Positions 15,700-23,245 of a DNA stretch of 51,020 nucleotides are shown here, piece by piece. Under the pieces are notes generated by a model, which was not told where the DNA came from, ran no database searches, and saw only the letters and a list, made by a program, of their open reading frames with translations. The position numbers were made by a program, and so were the translations under genes. This DNA is from SIG575 sp045534165 (GTDB lineage Bacteria > Bacillota > Clostridia > Oscillospirales > Acutalibacteraceae): NCBI GenBank assembly GCA_045534165.1, contig JAZSJD010000023.1, positions 1 to 51,020 on the forward strand. The letters are read 5' to 3'. Each line of letters begins with the position of its first letter. The stretch's first letter is position 1.

Positions 15700-16659
15700 T
15701 TATTCCTCTGTTTTTGCTCTTGTTTCAATTTTACCGTAGAGTGATGCACCGCTTACATCTGATCTGGGCTGTACATTTTCTCTGGGCTGTGCGGGAGCAG
15801 AAGATTTTCTCTGTGAACCTCTTGAATCACGACGAGGACGGTTTGAAGAAGGATGTGTGGGTTTTGCACCATCAACAAGTTTGATAACAACTCTTCTTGA
15901 ATCATCGCTGCCGATTGAATAAGATTCAACATTTTCAATCTGCTGAATTGCTGTGTGAATAATTCTTCTCTCGTAGGGGTTCATAGGTTCAAGCACAACA
16001 TTTCTGCCATATTTAAGAACTTTATCTGCATTTCTCTTTGCAAGGTCTGCAAGAGTGTTTGCTCTTTTTTCTCTGTAATTACCAACGTTAACTGAAACAC
16101 GTTTGAACTGTTCGTTTTCTTTACCTACGATAAGACGAACAAGATACTGGATAGCATCAAGTGTTTCTCCTCTGCGACCGATTACGCAACCGTAATCTTC
16201 ACCGCAATCAACCTGGAAGCTGATAGAATCTGTTTTCTTTGTTGTTGTAATGCTTACATCTTCAAGGCCAAGACCTTTGAAAATGTTTTTGATGTATGTT
16301 TCAGCAACGCCATTTGCATTAACCTCAACAACAGCATTTTCGTCATCTTCGTTTTCTTCAGTTTTTTCGATTTTCTTTTCCTGTTTCTTTTCAGGTTTCT
16401 GTTTCTTTTCAGGTTTTACTTCTGCTTTGATTTCTGCTTTAGGTTCTTCTTTCTTTTCTTCTTCAACTTCGATTTCATAGAAAGCTCTTGCTTTATATAC
16501 AGTTGAACCTCTGAACAAACCTAAAATTTTCTTTTCCTGGACATCGACAATTTCTTTTGAAACTTCAACATCAGCAGGTGCGTTAAGTTCTGCTACTGCA
16601 GCTTTCTGTGCTTCTTCTGCAGATACACCTGTTGCGAAAACTTCAATAGTTTTTTTCAA
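15700..16659 (-). CDS. jag: RNA-binding protein Jag / KhpB (Jag-N, KH, R3H)
   Basis: 319 residues. Jag-N domain at about 1-55 (IEVFATGVSAEEAQKAAVAEL), a Lys/Glu-rich linker at about 65-110, a KH domain at about 125-205 (CGEDYGCVIGRRGETLDAIQYLV) and an R3H domain at about 210-270 (RVSVNVGNYREKRANTLADLA). KhpB forms a dimer with KhpA and binds many RNAs; in Firmicutes it influences cell elongation and sporulation. The start is TTG 16659 with AGGCGGTG upstream. It follows yidC by 19 bases, as in most Firmicutes. The C-terminal 45 residues are basic and low in complexity. Confidence 0.94.
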   Translation of the reverse strand: MKKTIEVFATGVSAEEAQKAAVAELNAPADVEVSKEIVDVQEKKILGLFRGSTVYKARAFYEIEVEEEKKEEPKAEIKAEVKPEKKQKPEKKQEKKIEKTEENEDDENAVVEVNANGVAETYIKNIFKGLGLEDVSITTTKKTDSISFQVDCGEDYGCVIGRRGETLDAIQYLVRLIVGKENEQFKRVSVNVGNYREKRANTLADLAKRNADKVLKYGRNVVLEPMNPYERRIIHTAIQQIENVESYSIGSDDSRRVVIKLVDGAKPTHPSSNRPRRDSRGSQRKSSAPAQPRENVQPRSDVSGASLYGKIETRAKTEE

Positions 16660-16678
16660 TTATTTCACCGCCTGTATT

Positions 16679-17650
16679 TTATTTCTCATTTCCTGAACCG
16701 GAAACTCTTTTAATATTTTCTTCTTTAGAACGACGCTGGATTGTTTCAACAACAAGTGTTTTAGCAAGAACTTTTTCTTTGCTGTAAATACTGTTGAGAG
16801 CAACCATCTGAACAGCGCTGAGTATATTCTGGAAAATCCAGTAAACACCGATACCTGCAGGGAATGTGAATGTGAAAACAACTGACATAAGGGGCATACC
16901 AAATGTCATACAACCCATTGAGGGGTTCTTTGCCATATCGGGGTTTTCTTTTTTCTGTCTGATATGTGTGATAAGGCTTGTAAGAAGCGCTGTCACACCT
17001 GAGAAAACGGGGATGAGCAAAAGAAGTTTTGCACCCCAGTTGATATCGCCTGACCAAGTGCTGAAGTCGTAAAGTTCTTTAAAGTTAGGGTTTGTTGTGA
17101 GAGACACATCTAAAATTGAGAAACTTTCTGCAAAATCAGCAATTTTATCTGCCAAAGCTGAAAATTCAGCAGGGACTTTTGATAAATTAGCAGGGTCTAA
17201 AATCTTATCCATAATAAGAAGTTCAGGTCTTGAATTTTTAGAATCAATTCCCAGAACTTTAACAAAAGTATTAATCTGCTCCTGACTTGCACCTAAAATG
17301 TAACTGATGGGGCTGTAAATAACTCGGTAAAGAATCCAGATAATGGGCATCTGAATCAAAAGAGGAAGACAACCCTGTGCACTTAAGGGGCTATATCCTT
17401 CACGCTGATAAAGAGCTTGTGTTTCTTCCTGAATTTTTCTCTGGTCGCCTGCAAATCTTGCCTGAATTCTTCTGATTTTAGGCTGAAGTCTCTGCTGTTT
17501 TGAAGCACCCTTCTGCTGTGAAATTGATGAAGGCAGAAGTAAAAGCTTGAAAACAATAGCAAAAAAGAACAAAGCGATAACGTAGTTTTCACCGCTTATA
17601 TTGTAAAAAAATTCAAGAATTTTTGCAAATGGCCAATATATAAAACTCAT
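16679..17650 (-). CDS. yidC: Membrane protein insertase YidC/SpoIIIJ
   Basis: 323 residues. It inserts and folds membrane proteins, alone or with SecYEG. Membrane spans near 20-40, 90-115, 205-235 and 245-280. The cytoplasmic hairpin after the first span contains the usual basic segment (KGASKQQRLQPKIRRIQARF), and the second span begins GCLPLLIQMPIIWILYRV. There is no lipoprotein cysteine at the start, which distinguishes it from many Bacillus copies. The ATG at 17650 overlaps the end of yidD, with GGAG upstream. Same order as in other Firmicutes. Confidence 0.95.
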   Translation of the reverse strand: MSFIYWPFAKILEFFYNISGENYVIALFFFAIVFKLLLLPSSISQQKGASKQQRLQPKIRRIQARFAGDQRKIQEETQALYQREGYSPLSAQGCLPLLIQMPIIWILYRVIYSPISYILGASQEQINTFVKVLGIDSKNSRPELLIMDKILDPANLSKVPAEFSALADKIADFAESFSILDVSLTTNPNFKELYDFSTWSGDINWGAKLLLLIPVFSGVTALLTSLITHIRQKKENPDMAKNPSMGCMTFGMPLMSVVFTFTFPAGIGVYWIFQNILSAVQMVALNSIYSKEKVLAKTLVVETIQRRSKEENIKRVSGSGNEK

Positions 17651-17892
17651 TTTTTATTCTCCCTATCAGGTTTCTTTTTTTTCGGTTTTACGGGGTCGTA
17701 CCCACCGGGAAATAACTGGTTACATCTCATAAGACGTAAAAAAGCTAATATTCCTCCCTTAAAAAGTCCGTGAATCTCGATTGCATCAATTGCATATTGA
17801 GAGCAAGTCGGATAATAACGGCATTGGGGAGGAAACAGCGGAGATATTCTTCTTTGATAAAATCTGATTAATTTAATCAAAATGCTTTTCAT
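17647..17892 (-). CDS. yidD: Membrane protein insertion efficiency factor YidD
   Basis: 81 residues with the family signature ISPLFPPQCRYYPTCSQYAIDAI and a GPFKG-like HGLFKGG, then RLMRCNQLFPGGYDPV. It is an amphipathic, membrane-associated helper of YidC-dependent insertion. The start overlaps the end of rnpA by 20 bases and its end overlaps yidC, so the three are translationally linked. The C-terminus is a short Lys-rich tail. Confidence 0.95.
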   Translation of the reverse strand: MKSILIKLIRFYQRRISPLFPPQCRYYPTCSQYAIDAIEIHGLFKGGILAFLRLMRCNQLFPGGYDPVKPKKKKPDRENKK

Positions 17893-18229
17893 TTCGGTTA
17901 ATTACCCCGGCACTGCATAAATGCTCACGCATATGTTTCAAAACAGCAGTGCTCTTGACGTATTTTGTTTTACTTCTTGCGACAAACACAATATCGAAAG
18001 AACCGGAAATTTCGGGAAATAACTGGTAAAACGCCGCCCTTATAACACGACGTGAACGGTTCCTTTCAACTGCGTTTCCGATTTTTTTGCCGGTGGTTAT
18101 ACCATAACGACAGTATCCGACGCGGTTTTTTACAACATAGGTAACAACATCACCTGAGGTAAAAGATTTACCCCTGCCGTAAGCACGTCGGAAATCACTG
18201 TTCTGATTTAACGTTATGGGTTTCGACAA
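17873..18229 (-). CDS. rnpA: Ribonuclease P protein component
   Basis: 118 residues if translation starts at TTG 18229 (AGGA 9 bases upstream); an in-frame TTG at 18238 abuts the same AGGA and is less likely. RnpA binds the catalytic RNA of RNase P and helps 5' processing of tRNA precursors. The conserved NSDFRRAYGRGKSF near the start and the RNR box AVERNRSRRVIRAAF are present. It lies 24 bases downstream of rpmH, the conserved arrangement. Confidence 0.94.
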   Translation of the reverse strand: MSKPITLNQNSDFRRAYGRGKSFTSGDVVTYVVKNRVGYCRYGITTGKKIGNAVERNRSRRVIRAAFYQLFPEISGSFDIVFVARSKTKYVKSTAVLKHMREHLCSAGVINRNEKHFD

Positions 18230-18253
18230 ATCAATCAATCCTGTACAGAAAAA

Positions 18254-18388
18254 TTAATAAGAAAGCTGCTTTCTGCCTTTTGCTCTACGACGAGCAAGAA
18301 CCTTGCGACCGTTTCTGTCAGACATTCTTTTTCTGAAGCCGTGCTCCATCTTTCTGTGACGTTTTTTGGGCTGATAAGTTCTTTTCAT
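18254..18388 (-). CDS. rpmH: 50S ribosomal protein L34
   Basis: 44 residues: starts MKRTYQPKKRHRKMEHGF, ends RRRAKGRKQLSY, the canonical L34 sequence of a small basic protein in the large ribosomal subunit. GGAGGG lies upstream of the ATG. It is the first gene of the rpmH-rnpA-yidD-yidC-jag operon and has a strong promoter at 18517-18546, leaving a 5' leader of about 120 bases. dnaA, its usual divergent neighbour, is absent. Confidence 0.98.
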   Translation of the reverse strand: MKRTYQPKKRHRKMEHGFRKRMSDRNGRKVLARRRAKGRKQLSY

Positions 18389-18516
18389 CTTTTAACCCTC
18401 CTATCCTCTCAGTTAGTATTTGTCAGCAACCGGGACGTCAATTTATCCGGAAGCTGATGAATAAACTGTTTTTATGTAAACTTAAGTTACAAAAAAACAT
18501 ACTCCAACAATATGAT

Positions 18517-18546
18517 ATTATATAATAAAATTGTCCATAATGTCAA
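18517..18546 (-). promoter_or_regulatory. Promoter of the rpmH operon
   Basis: Minus strand: TTGACA, 18-base spacer, TATAAT, both hexamers consensus. I see no DnaA box cluster (TTATNCACA) in 18389-18662. Confidence 0.85.
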
Positions 18547-18662
18547 GGCTTTTTTGCATTTTATTACGGATATATATTTTTTATCTAATATCACTAAAGG
18601 ACTATGAATTTTTAACAAAATATGGTAATATATTTATATCAAAAAAGGAGCGTGACTGAAAA

Positions 18663-19160
18663 ATGAAAGAAATCAACATCAGAGATCTGGATATAAGTGC
18701 AGTAAAAATGATAAGCGACAACTGGGCTTTGCTTTCAGCCGGTAACGAAAATGGTTTTAACACAATGACTGTAAGCTGGGGTACAATCGGCGAACTGTGG
18801 GGCAAAGATGTTGCCATTGTTTTTGTAAGACCTCAGAGATATACAAGAGAATTTATCGACAAGGAAGGCAAGATGACTTTAAGCTTCTTCGGTGGCAACT
18901 ATAAAAAAGAATTGGGTCTCTGCGGTAAAGTCAGCGGAAGAGATGTGGATAAAATGAAAGAAACAGGTTTTACCCCCGTTTTTGAAGACGGTACAGTTTA
19001 TATAGGTGAAGCAGAACACGTGCTTATCCTCAAAACTCTTGCAGTTACTGAAATGACACCTGATTCATTCCTTGACAGCACAATTGACCCCTCTTGCTAC
19101 GCTAACAAAGATTACCATAAAGTATACATTGCAGAGATTGTGAAAACACTCGAAAAATAA
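18663..19160 (+). CDS. Flavin reductase-like (flavoredoxin family) protein
   Basis: 165 residues, a typical length for the FMN-binding split-barrel flavoredoxin group. NALLSAGNENGF-type segment (WALLSAGNENGFNTMTVSWG), RPQRYTREFID and MTLSFFGG match the flavin-binding strands of that family. It likely binds FMN and takes part in electron transfer with NAD(P)H or ferredoxin partners; the physiological role is unknown. AAAGGAG lies 12 bases before the ATG. It stands alone between the rpmH promoter and the 5S rRNA gene, on the strand opposite to rpmH. Confidence 0.85.
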   Translation: MKEINIRDLDISAVKMISDNWALLSAGNENGFNTMTVSWGTIGELWGKDVAIVFVRPQRYTREFIDKEGKMTLSFFGGNYKKELGLCGKVSGRDVDKMKETGFTPVFEDGTVYIGEAEHVLILKTLAVTEMTPDSFLDSTIDPSCYANKDYHKVYIAEIVKTLEK

Positions 19161-19197
19161 GTGGCAAAAAATTTTTTGAAAAAATTTCAAAAAACTG

Positions 19198-19226
19198 TTG
19201 ACATTTGAAAACTATTGTGTTATTAT
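19198..19226 (+). promoter_or_regulatory. Promoter of the 5S rRNA gene
   Basis: TTGACA, 17-base spacer, TATTAT, ending about 33 bases before the 5S sequence. No tRNA, 16S or 23S sequence lies between. Confidence 0.85.
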
Positions 19227-19259
19227 ATCAAAGTCGTCAGGACAATAGGTTCTGATAAG

Positions 19260-19374
<115 letters not shown>

Positions 19375-19384
19375 ATAACTGAGT

Positions 19385-19412
19385 AGCCACCCAATAGGGT
19401 GGTTATTTTTTT
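19385..19412 (+). terminator. Terminator of the 5S rRNA gene
   Basis: CCACCC-AATA-GGGTGG stem followed by TTATTTTTTT. Confidence 0.9.
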
Positions 19413-19440
19413 AATAAAAACAAAAAAAGGAGTTATATTT

Positions 19441-19698
19441 ATGGTTTACACATACAGAACACAAGGCACTTGTGCAAGAACAATTGATATTGAAATTGAA
19501 GATGGTATTATAAAGCAGGTTCAATTCAACGGTGGTTGCGCAGGCAACACAATGGGCATTGCAAAATTAGTTGAAGGTATGGAAGCAAAACACGTTATTG
19601 AACGCTTTGAAGGCATCAGATGCGGTTTTAAATCTACCTCCTGCCCTGACCAGCTTGCTCAGGCATTGAAATTAGTTCTTGAAAAAGAAAGCAACTGA
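19441..19698 (+). CDS. TSCPD-domain protein (TIGR03905 family)
   Basis: 85 residues from ATG 19441, with AAAGGAG 8 bases upstream. The name-giving TSCPD motif is present near residue 68 after GIRCGFKS, with QFNGGCAGNTMGI in the middle. The domain is related to the C-terminal part of vitamin-B12-dependent ribonucleotide reductases and occurs as a small stand-alone protein in Clostridia. Its conserved cysteines suggest metal or redox chemistry; its function is not established. It is monocistronic between terminators. Confidence 0.93.
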   Translation: MVYTYRTQGTCARTIDIEIEDGIIKQVQFNGGCAGNTMGIAKLVEGMEAKHVIERFEGIRCGFKSTSCPDQLAQALKLVLEKESN

Positions 19699-19710
19699 AC
19701 AATATAAAAC

Positions 19711-19749
19711 AAAAAGGCTTGTGCATTTCTGCACAAGCCCTTATTTTTT
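19711..19749. terminator. Bidirectional terminator
   Basis: GGCTTGTGCA / TGCACAAGCC stem, T-rich on both strands, between the convergent genes ending at 19698 and 19755. Confidence 0.9.
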
Positions 19750-19754
19750 GTTTC

Positions 19755-19994
19755 TTATTTTGTTTCTTCCATAAGGAAGCTTACAACGTCACCAACTGTT
19801 GAAAATGACATAAGCACTCTGTCAGGAATAGTAACATCATATTTTTCTTCGATTCTGCAGATGATTTCGAAAAGCTCGAAAGAGTTAAGACCGAATTCAG
19901 CTGTGAGAGCTGTATCCATTGTAACCTCGGGGAGTTCTTCATCTGTGTACTCCTGAATAATTGCCTTGAGTTCTGCTATCATTTTTTCTTCCAT
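19755..19994 (-). CDS. Acyl carrier protein
   Basis: 79 residues from ATG 19994; GGAGG lies 8 bases upstream, whereas the in-frame ATG at 20009 precedes that site. The fold is a small acidic helical ACP, and the phosphopantetheine Ser is Ser38 in GLNSFELFE (NSF where fatty-acid ACPs have DSL). It follows the acyl ligase gene by 14 bases and the acyltransferase gene further upstream, so it probably carries the acyl group between the two. Probably a dedicated ACP rather than the primary AcpP. Confidence 0.9.
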   Translation of the reverse strand: MEEKMIAELKAIIQEYTDEELPEVTMDTALTAEFGLNSFELFEIICRIEEKYDVTIPDRVLMSFSTVGDVVSFLMEETK

Positions 19995-20008
19995 TTTCTT
20001 TTCCTCCA

Positions 20009-21676
20009 TTAACCTTTTCTATTATAATTTCTTTTAATTTTCATTGAAGTTGTTTTCGGGAAAGCTTCATTACGGATTTTTGTTTTTGCAATTTTCTTAT
20101 ATGAAGGAAGCTTAACATTAAGCTCGTTGATATCTTTCTTGATTTTTGTTTTTGCTTCAGGTTCTGAAGTTTCATCAAGGAAAATTTCAGCTGCAAGTTT
20201 ATCGTCATCATCATAAACAATAACTTCTTCAACGTAGCTGATTTCATCAAGAATCTTTTCTTCAAGTTCTTCTGCTGAAACGTTTTTACCGTTAGAAAGA
20301 ATGATAAGGTTTTTGATTCGGCCTGTGATGAAAAGGAAACCGTCTTTATCAAGATATCCAAGGTCGCCTGTTCTGAACCAGCCATCATCAAAAGCTTCTT
20401 TTGTTGCCTCTTCGTTGTTATAGTAACCTACCATAACGTTAGAGCCTCTTACATAAACTTCGCCAACACCTTTTTCATCAGGGTTGTTGATTTTAACTTC
20501 GTTACAATCAAGAACTTTACCAACACTACCGATTTTGTTTGCAAAGTTTCTGTTAACAGAAACGATAGGAGAACATTCTGTGATACCATAACCGTTAAGG
20601 ATGTTGATACCCATTGAAGTAAGTTCAAAAGCCATTTTTTCGCTCAGAGGTGCACCACCGCAAACAAAGAGTTCCAGGTTTCCGCCAAGTGCTTCGTGAA
20701 CTTCTGCAAAAAGCTTTCTTCTTATATCTATGCCGAATTTCATAAGAGTATTACTGATTTTTATACCCTTTTTGAGAATTTCGTCCTTACCTTTTTCTTT
20801 TGCTGTTGCCCAGACTTTCTTATAAATAAGTTCAGCCATAAGGGGAACACAGAAAGCAGCTGTTGCACCGATTTTAACCATATCGGACTGGATGTTTCTC
20901 AGACTTGTTGTCATATAAATGCGTGCTCCGAAAATAAAAGGAACAAGCACGTTTGCAACCATACCGAATGTGTGATGCAAGGGAAGTGCAAGAACACCGC
21001 AACCCTCACCCTGTGCATTACGGCAGGCAGAAACTGCATTTGATGCAATGTTACGCTGTGTGAGCATAACGCCTTTGCTCTTGCCTGTTGTACCTGAAGT
21101 GTAAACAATAGCTGCAAGGTCATCAGGGTTAACATCTGCATTTTCAAAGCTTGTATCGCCCTGAGCAATACTGTTTTTACCTTCTTCAATAAACTGAGCT
21201 TGCTCAGCCATAGGAATATAAAATTCAATATCAGTATCGTTAGCCTGGAAGCCTTCAATTACATCTCTGTACACTTTTGAATATACAACAGCTTTACATT
21301 CACTGTTCTGAACATTATAAACCAGATCGTCAACAGGAAGGTCTCTGTCAAGAGGAACTGCTGTGTTACCGCTACCTAAAATTGCAAAATAAGAAACAAG
21401 CCATTCATAGCTGTTTTCACCGACGATTGCAATTTTTTCTTTCTTAAGACCTTTTGAAAGAATATATGTGCCGAAAGCGCAGATATCATCATAAAACTCT
21501 TTATATGTTTTAAAGATATCGTCTTTGCCTCGTACGGGAATCTGGAAAGCCTGCTTTTCGCTATAGTTCTTTACCGCCTGTCTGACAATATCAATAACTA
21601 TGTCTGCATCTTCTCTGTAATGAAGAGGATAATTTTTAATTCTGGCGTGGTTACAATAGTTTTTTGTTTTCTTCAT
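20009..21676 (-). CDS. AMP-dependent acyl ligase (long-chain acyl-CoA/ACP synthetase type)
   Basis: 555 residues. Adenylate-forming core: P-loop VYTSGTTGKSKGVM (about 191-204), NGYGITECSPIVSVN, then the hinge GWFRTGDLGYLDKDGFLFITGR and a C-terminal Lys in PKTTSMKIKRN. It activates a carboxylic acid as acyl-AMP and transfers it to a thiol, which from the context is probably the adjacent ACP. The order acyltransferase-ligase-ACP resembles a split version of the Aas acyl-ACP synthetase / acyltransferase. The substrate (fatty acid or other) is unproven. It starts 1 base after the acyltransferase stop codon. Confidence 0.88.
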   Translation of the reverse strand: MKKTKNYCNHARIKNYPLHYREDADIVIDIVRQAVKNYSEKQAFQIPVRGKDDIFKTYKEFYDDICAFGTYILSKGLKKEKIAIVGENSYEWLVSYFAILGSGNTAVPLDRDLPVDDLVYNVQNSECKAVVYSKVYRDVIEGFQANDTDIEFYIPMAEQAQFIEEGKNSIAQGDTSFENADVNPDDLAAIVYTSGTTGKSKGVMLTQRNIASNAVSACRNAQGEGCGVLALPLHHTFGMVANVLVPFIFGARIYMTTSLRNIQSDMVKIGATAAFCVPLMAELIYKKVWATAKEKGKDEILKKGIKISNTLMKFGIDIRRKLFAEVHEALGGNLELFVCGGAPLSEKMAFELTSMGINILNGYGITECSPIVSVNRNFANKIGSVGKVLDCNEVKINNPDEKGVGEVYVRGSNVMVGYYNNEEATKEAFDDGWFRTGDLGYLDKDGFLFITGRIKNLIILSNGKNVSAEELEEKILDEISYVEEVIVYDDDDKLAAEIFLDETSEPEAKTKIKKDINELNVKLPSYKKIAKTKIRNEAFPKTTSMKIKRNYNRKG

Positions 21677-21677
21677 T

Positions 21678-22973
21678 TCACTTTACCTTTTCTTTACGTT
21701 TTCTCTGAATCTCGTTAAATATTTCTTCCGTTGCAAGTGCAACTTTTGTTACTGAAAACTCACAATTTTCCGGGAATACATACCAGGTATCTTCCATTGT
21801 GTTCAAATCAATGCAGTCACGTCTTTTACCAAAACGGTAATCATACTCAATGTGGCAGGCATATTGCATTGCAGCAGGAATTTCAAGTTTCATTTCTTCA
21901 TTATCATATTCACGTGTAACCTGAACTTTGAAACCGTCCATATCGTGAACAAGTTTACCGTGGCCGATGTGAACAAAGCCTTTTGAGTTGGGAAGGTCAT
22001 TTACATCGCAATCACATTCAAGACGGTAGTTGCCTGCAAGCACTTCTTTCTTAACCTGCTCACGTTCCCAATCGTACCAATCTGTGGCGAATCTGAATTC
22101 TGTTTCACCTGAATCTGCCTGAAGGTCACCATAAACGCCCAGAGTCCATGATTTTCCGCAATGTTCGCAATAAACCTTTGCACCCTCTGATTTCATTTTA
22201 TATTCTGTCATACAGTGGGGGCACTGGTAAAGAACTTTGTGAAGACCTTTTGCACGGTTTTTATAAGAAATTTTTATTTTGTTTTCATACTGCCATTTGA
22301 AATCATCATTGAAAATATATTTTCTGATTTTTGCATTTATTTCATCTGCTGAAGCTGTTTTAAGTTCTTCCGGCTTGTAAATACAAGTCATAGTTGCTTC
22401 AACAGGTTTGATATATCTTCTTCTTGAATTCCAGAAAGGCTGGTAAAGATGATGGCCTGACATTTTGAGAGTTACAATAGGCACATTCTGATATTTACAC
22501 ATCTGACCTACTGAATCAGGAATAACTTCTGTTTTACCGCAATGAGAATATCTTGCTTCAGCATAGATACCGAAAATCTGACCGTCTGCAATTGCTTTTT
22601 TACAGTTACGGATAATGCTTAAGTCAGCAGTATATTTTCTCTTGGGAATACCGCCCAACTGACGGAGTATTTCTTCTCTGCCGATATAGTCATCAACTGC
22701 TGCAGGGAAATAACCTCTGCCGGGAGCAATCATTCTGCTCATAATATAGAAATCGAAGAAAGCATTGTGGTTGCATATAAGAATATACGGAGGTTTGATG
22801 CCTTCCATATTAACTTTGTGGAGCCTTGCTCTGTGAAGTGCTCTCTGAAAATCAGAGAAAGCCCAGACAATAGGCATCAATATCATATTCTGTTTGCATG
22901 GGGGTCTTGTCATATCAAATTTTTCTTTTGCAGGAGCTCCGCCACGAACATGTTTACCATATTTTTTGCTCAT
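21678..22973 (-). CDS. PlsC-like 1-acylglycerol-phosphate acyltransferase with zinc ribbon
   Basis: 431 residues, long for PlsC (about 250). Acyltransferase motif HNAFFD (His69, Asp74; HX4D) in ILICNHNAFFDFYI. The usual EGTRS block is replaced by YAEARYSH (about 138-145). A zinc ribbon CPHC...CEHC (Cys251/254/269/272) separates the catalytic part from a C-terminal beta-rich domain of about 150 residues that I do not recognise. It is the first gene of the lipid cassette, read from the promoter at 23031-23060. It likely acylates a glycerol phosphate or lysolipid, using acyl-ACP made by the next two genes. Confidence 0.82.
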   Translation of the reverse strand: MSKKYGKHVRGGAPAKEKFDMTRPPCKQNMILMPIVWAFSDFQRALHRARLHKVNMEGIKPPYILICNHNAFFDFYIMSRMIAPGRGYFPAAVDDYIGREEILRQLGGIPKRKYTADLSIIRNCKKAIADGQIFGIYAEARYSHCGKTEVIPDSVGQMCKYQNVPIVTLKMSGHHLYQPFWNSRRRYIKPVEATMTCIYKPEELKTASADEINAKIRKYIFNDDFKWQYENKIKISYKNRAKGLHKVLYQCPHCMTEYKMKSEGAKVYCEHCGKSWTLGVYGDLQADSGETEFRFATDWYDWEREQVKKEVLAGNYRLECDCDVNDLPNSKGFVHIGHGKLVHDMDGFKVQVTREYDNEEMKLEIPAAMQYACHIEYDYRFGKRRDCIDLNTMEDTWYVFPENCEFSVTKVALATEEIFNEIQRKRKEKVK

Positions 22974-23030
22974 AAAACTACCACCTTTTACGCTTGCGCA
23001 AGACTTTCCTTTATACTGAACATTGCTATT

Positions 23031-23060
23031 AGTATACTAATTTTTGACACCATTTGTCAA
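23031..23060 (-). promoter_or_regulatory. Promoter of the acyltransferase-ligase-ACP operon
   Basis: Minus strand: TTGACA, 18-base spacer, TATACT, about 50 bases before the ATG at 22973. Confidence 0.75.
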
Positions 23061-23162
23061 GTTTTGAAGCGATAATTTAAAATTTATAATTATTTATTCA
23101 CAGAATATTTATATTTTAAAAAACAAAAAAATTTTTGGGGCTTTTTTCCTTGTTAAACATAA

Positions 23163-23213
23163 AAAAACAGTCCTCTTTTTTCAGGTGACGCCACCTTCTT
23201 AAGAGAACTGTTT
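23163..23213 (-). terminator. Terminator of the cohesin-domain gene
   Basis: Outer stem AAACAGT / ACTGTTT, then CTCTT / AAGAG and an inner AGGTG-ACGC-CACCT hairpin; minus-strand reading ends in TTTTTTT. Its tip shares GTGACGCCAC with two other terminators in this window. Confidence 0.8.
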
Positions 23214-23245
23214 AATTATTAATAATTATTATTAATCAGAATTTA

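Noticed and set aside
18389..18662. Chromosomal replication origin beside rpmH
   Set aside because: No dnaA, no cluster of TTATNCACA boxes; only a promoter and AT-rich leader are visible.
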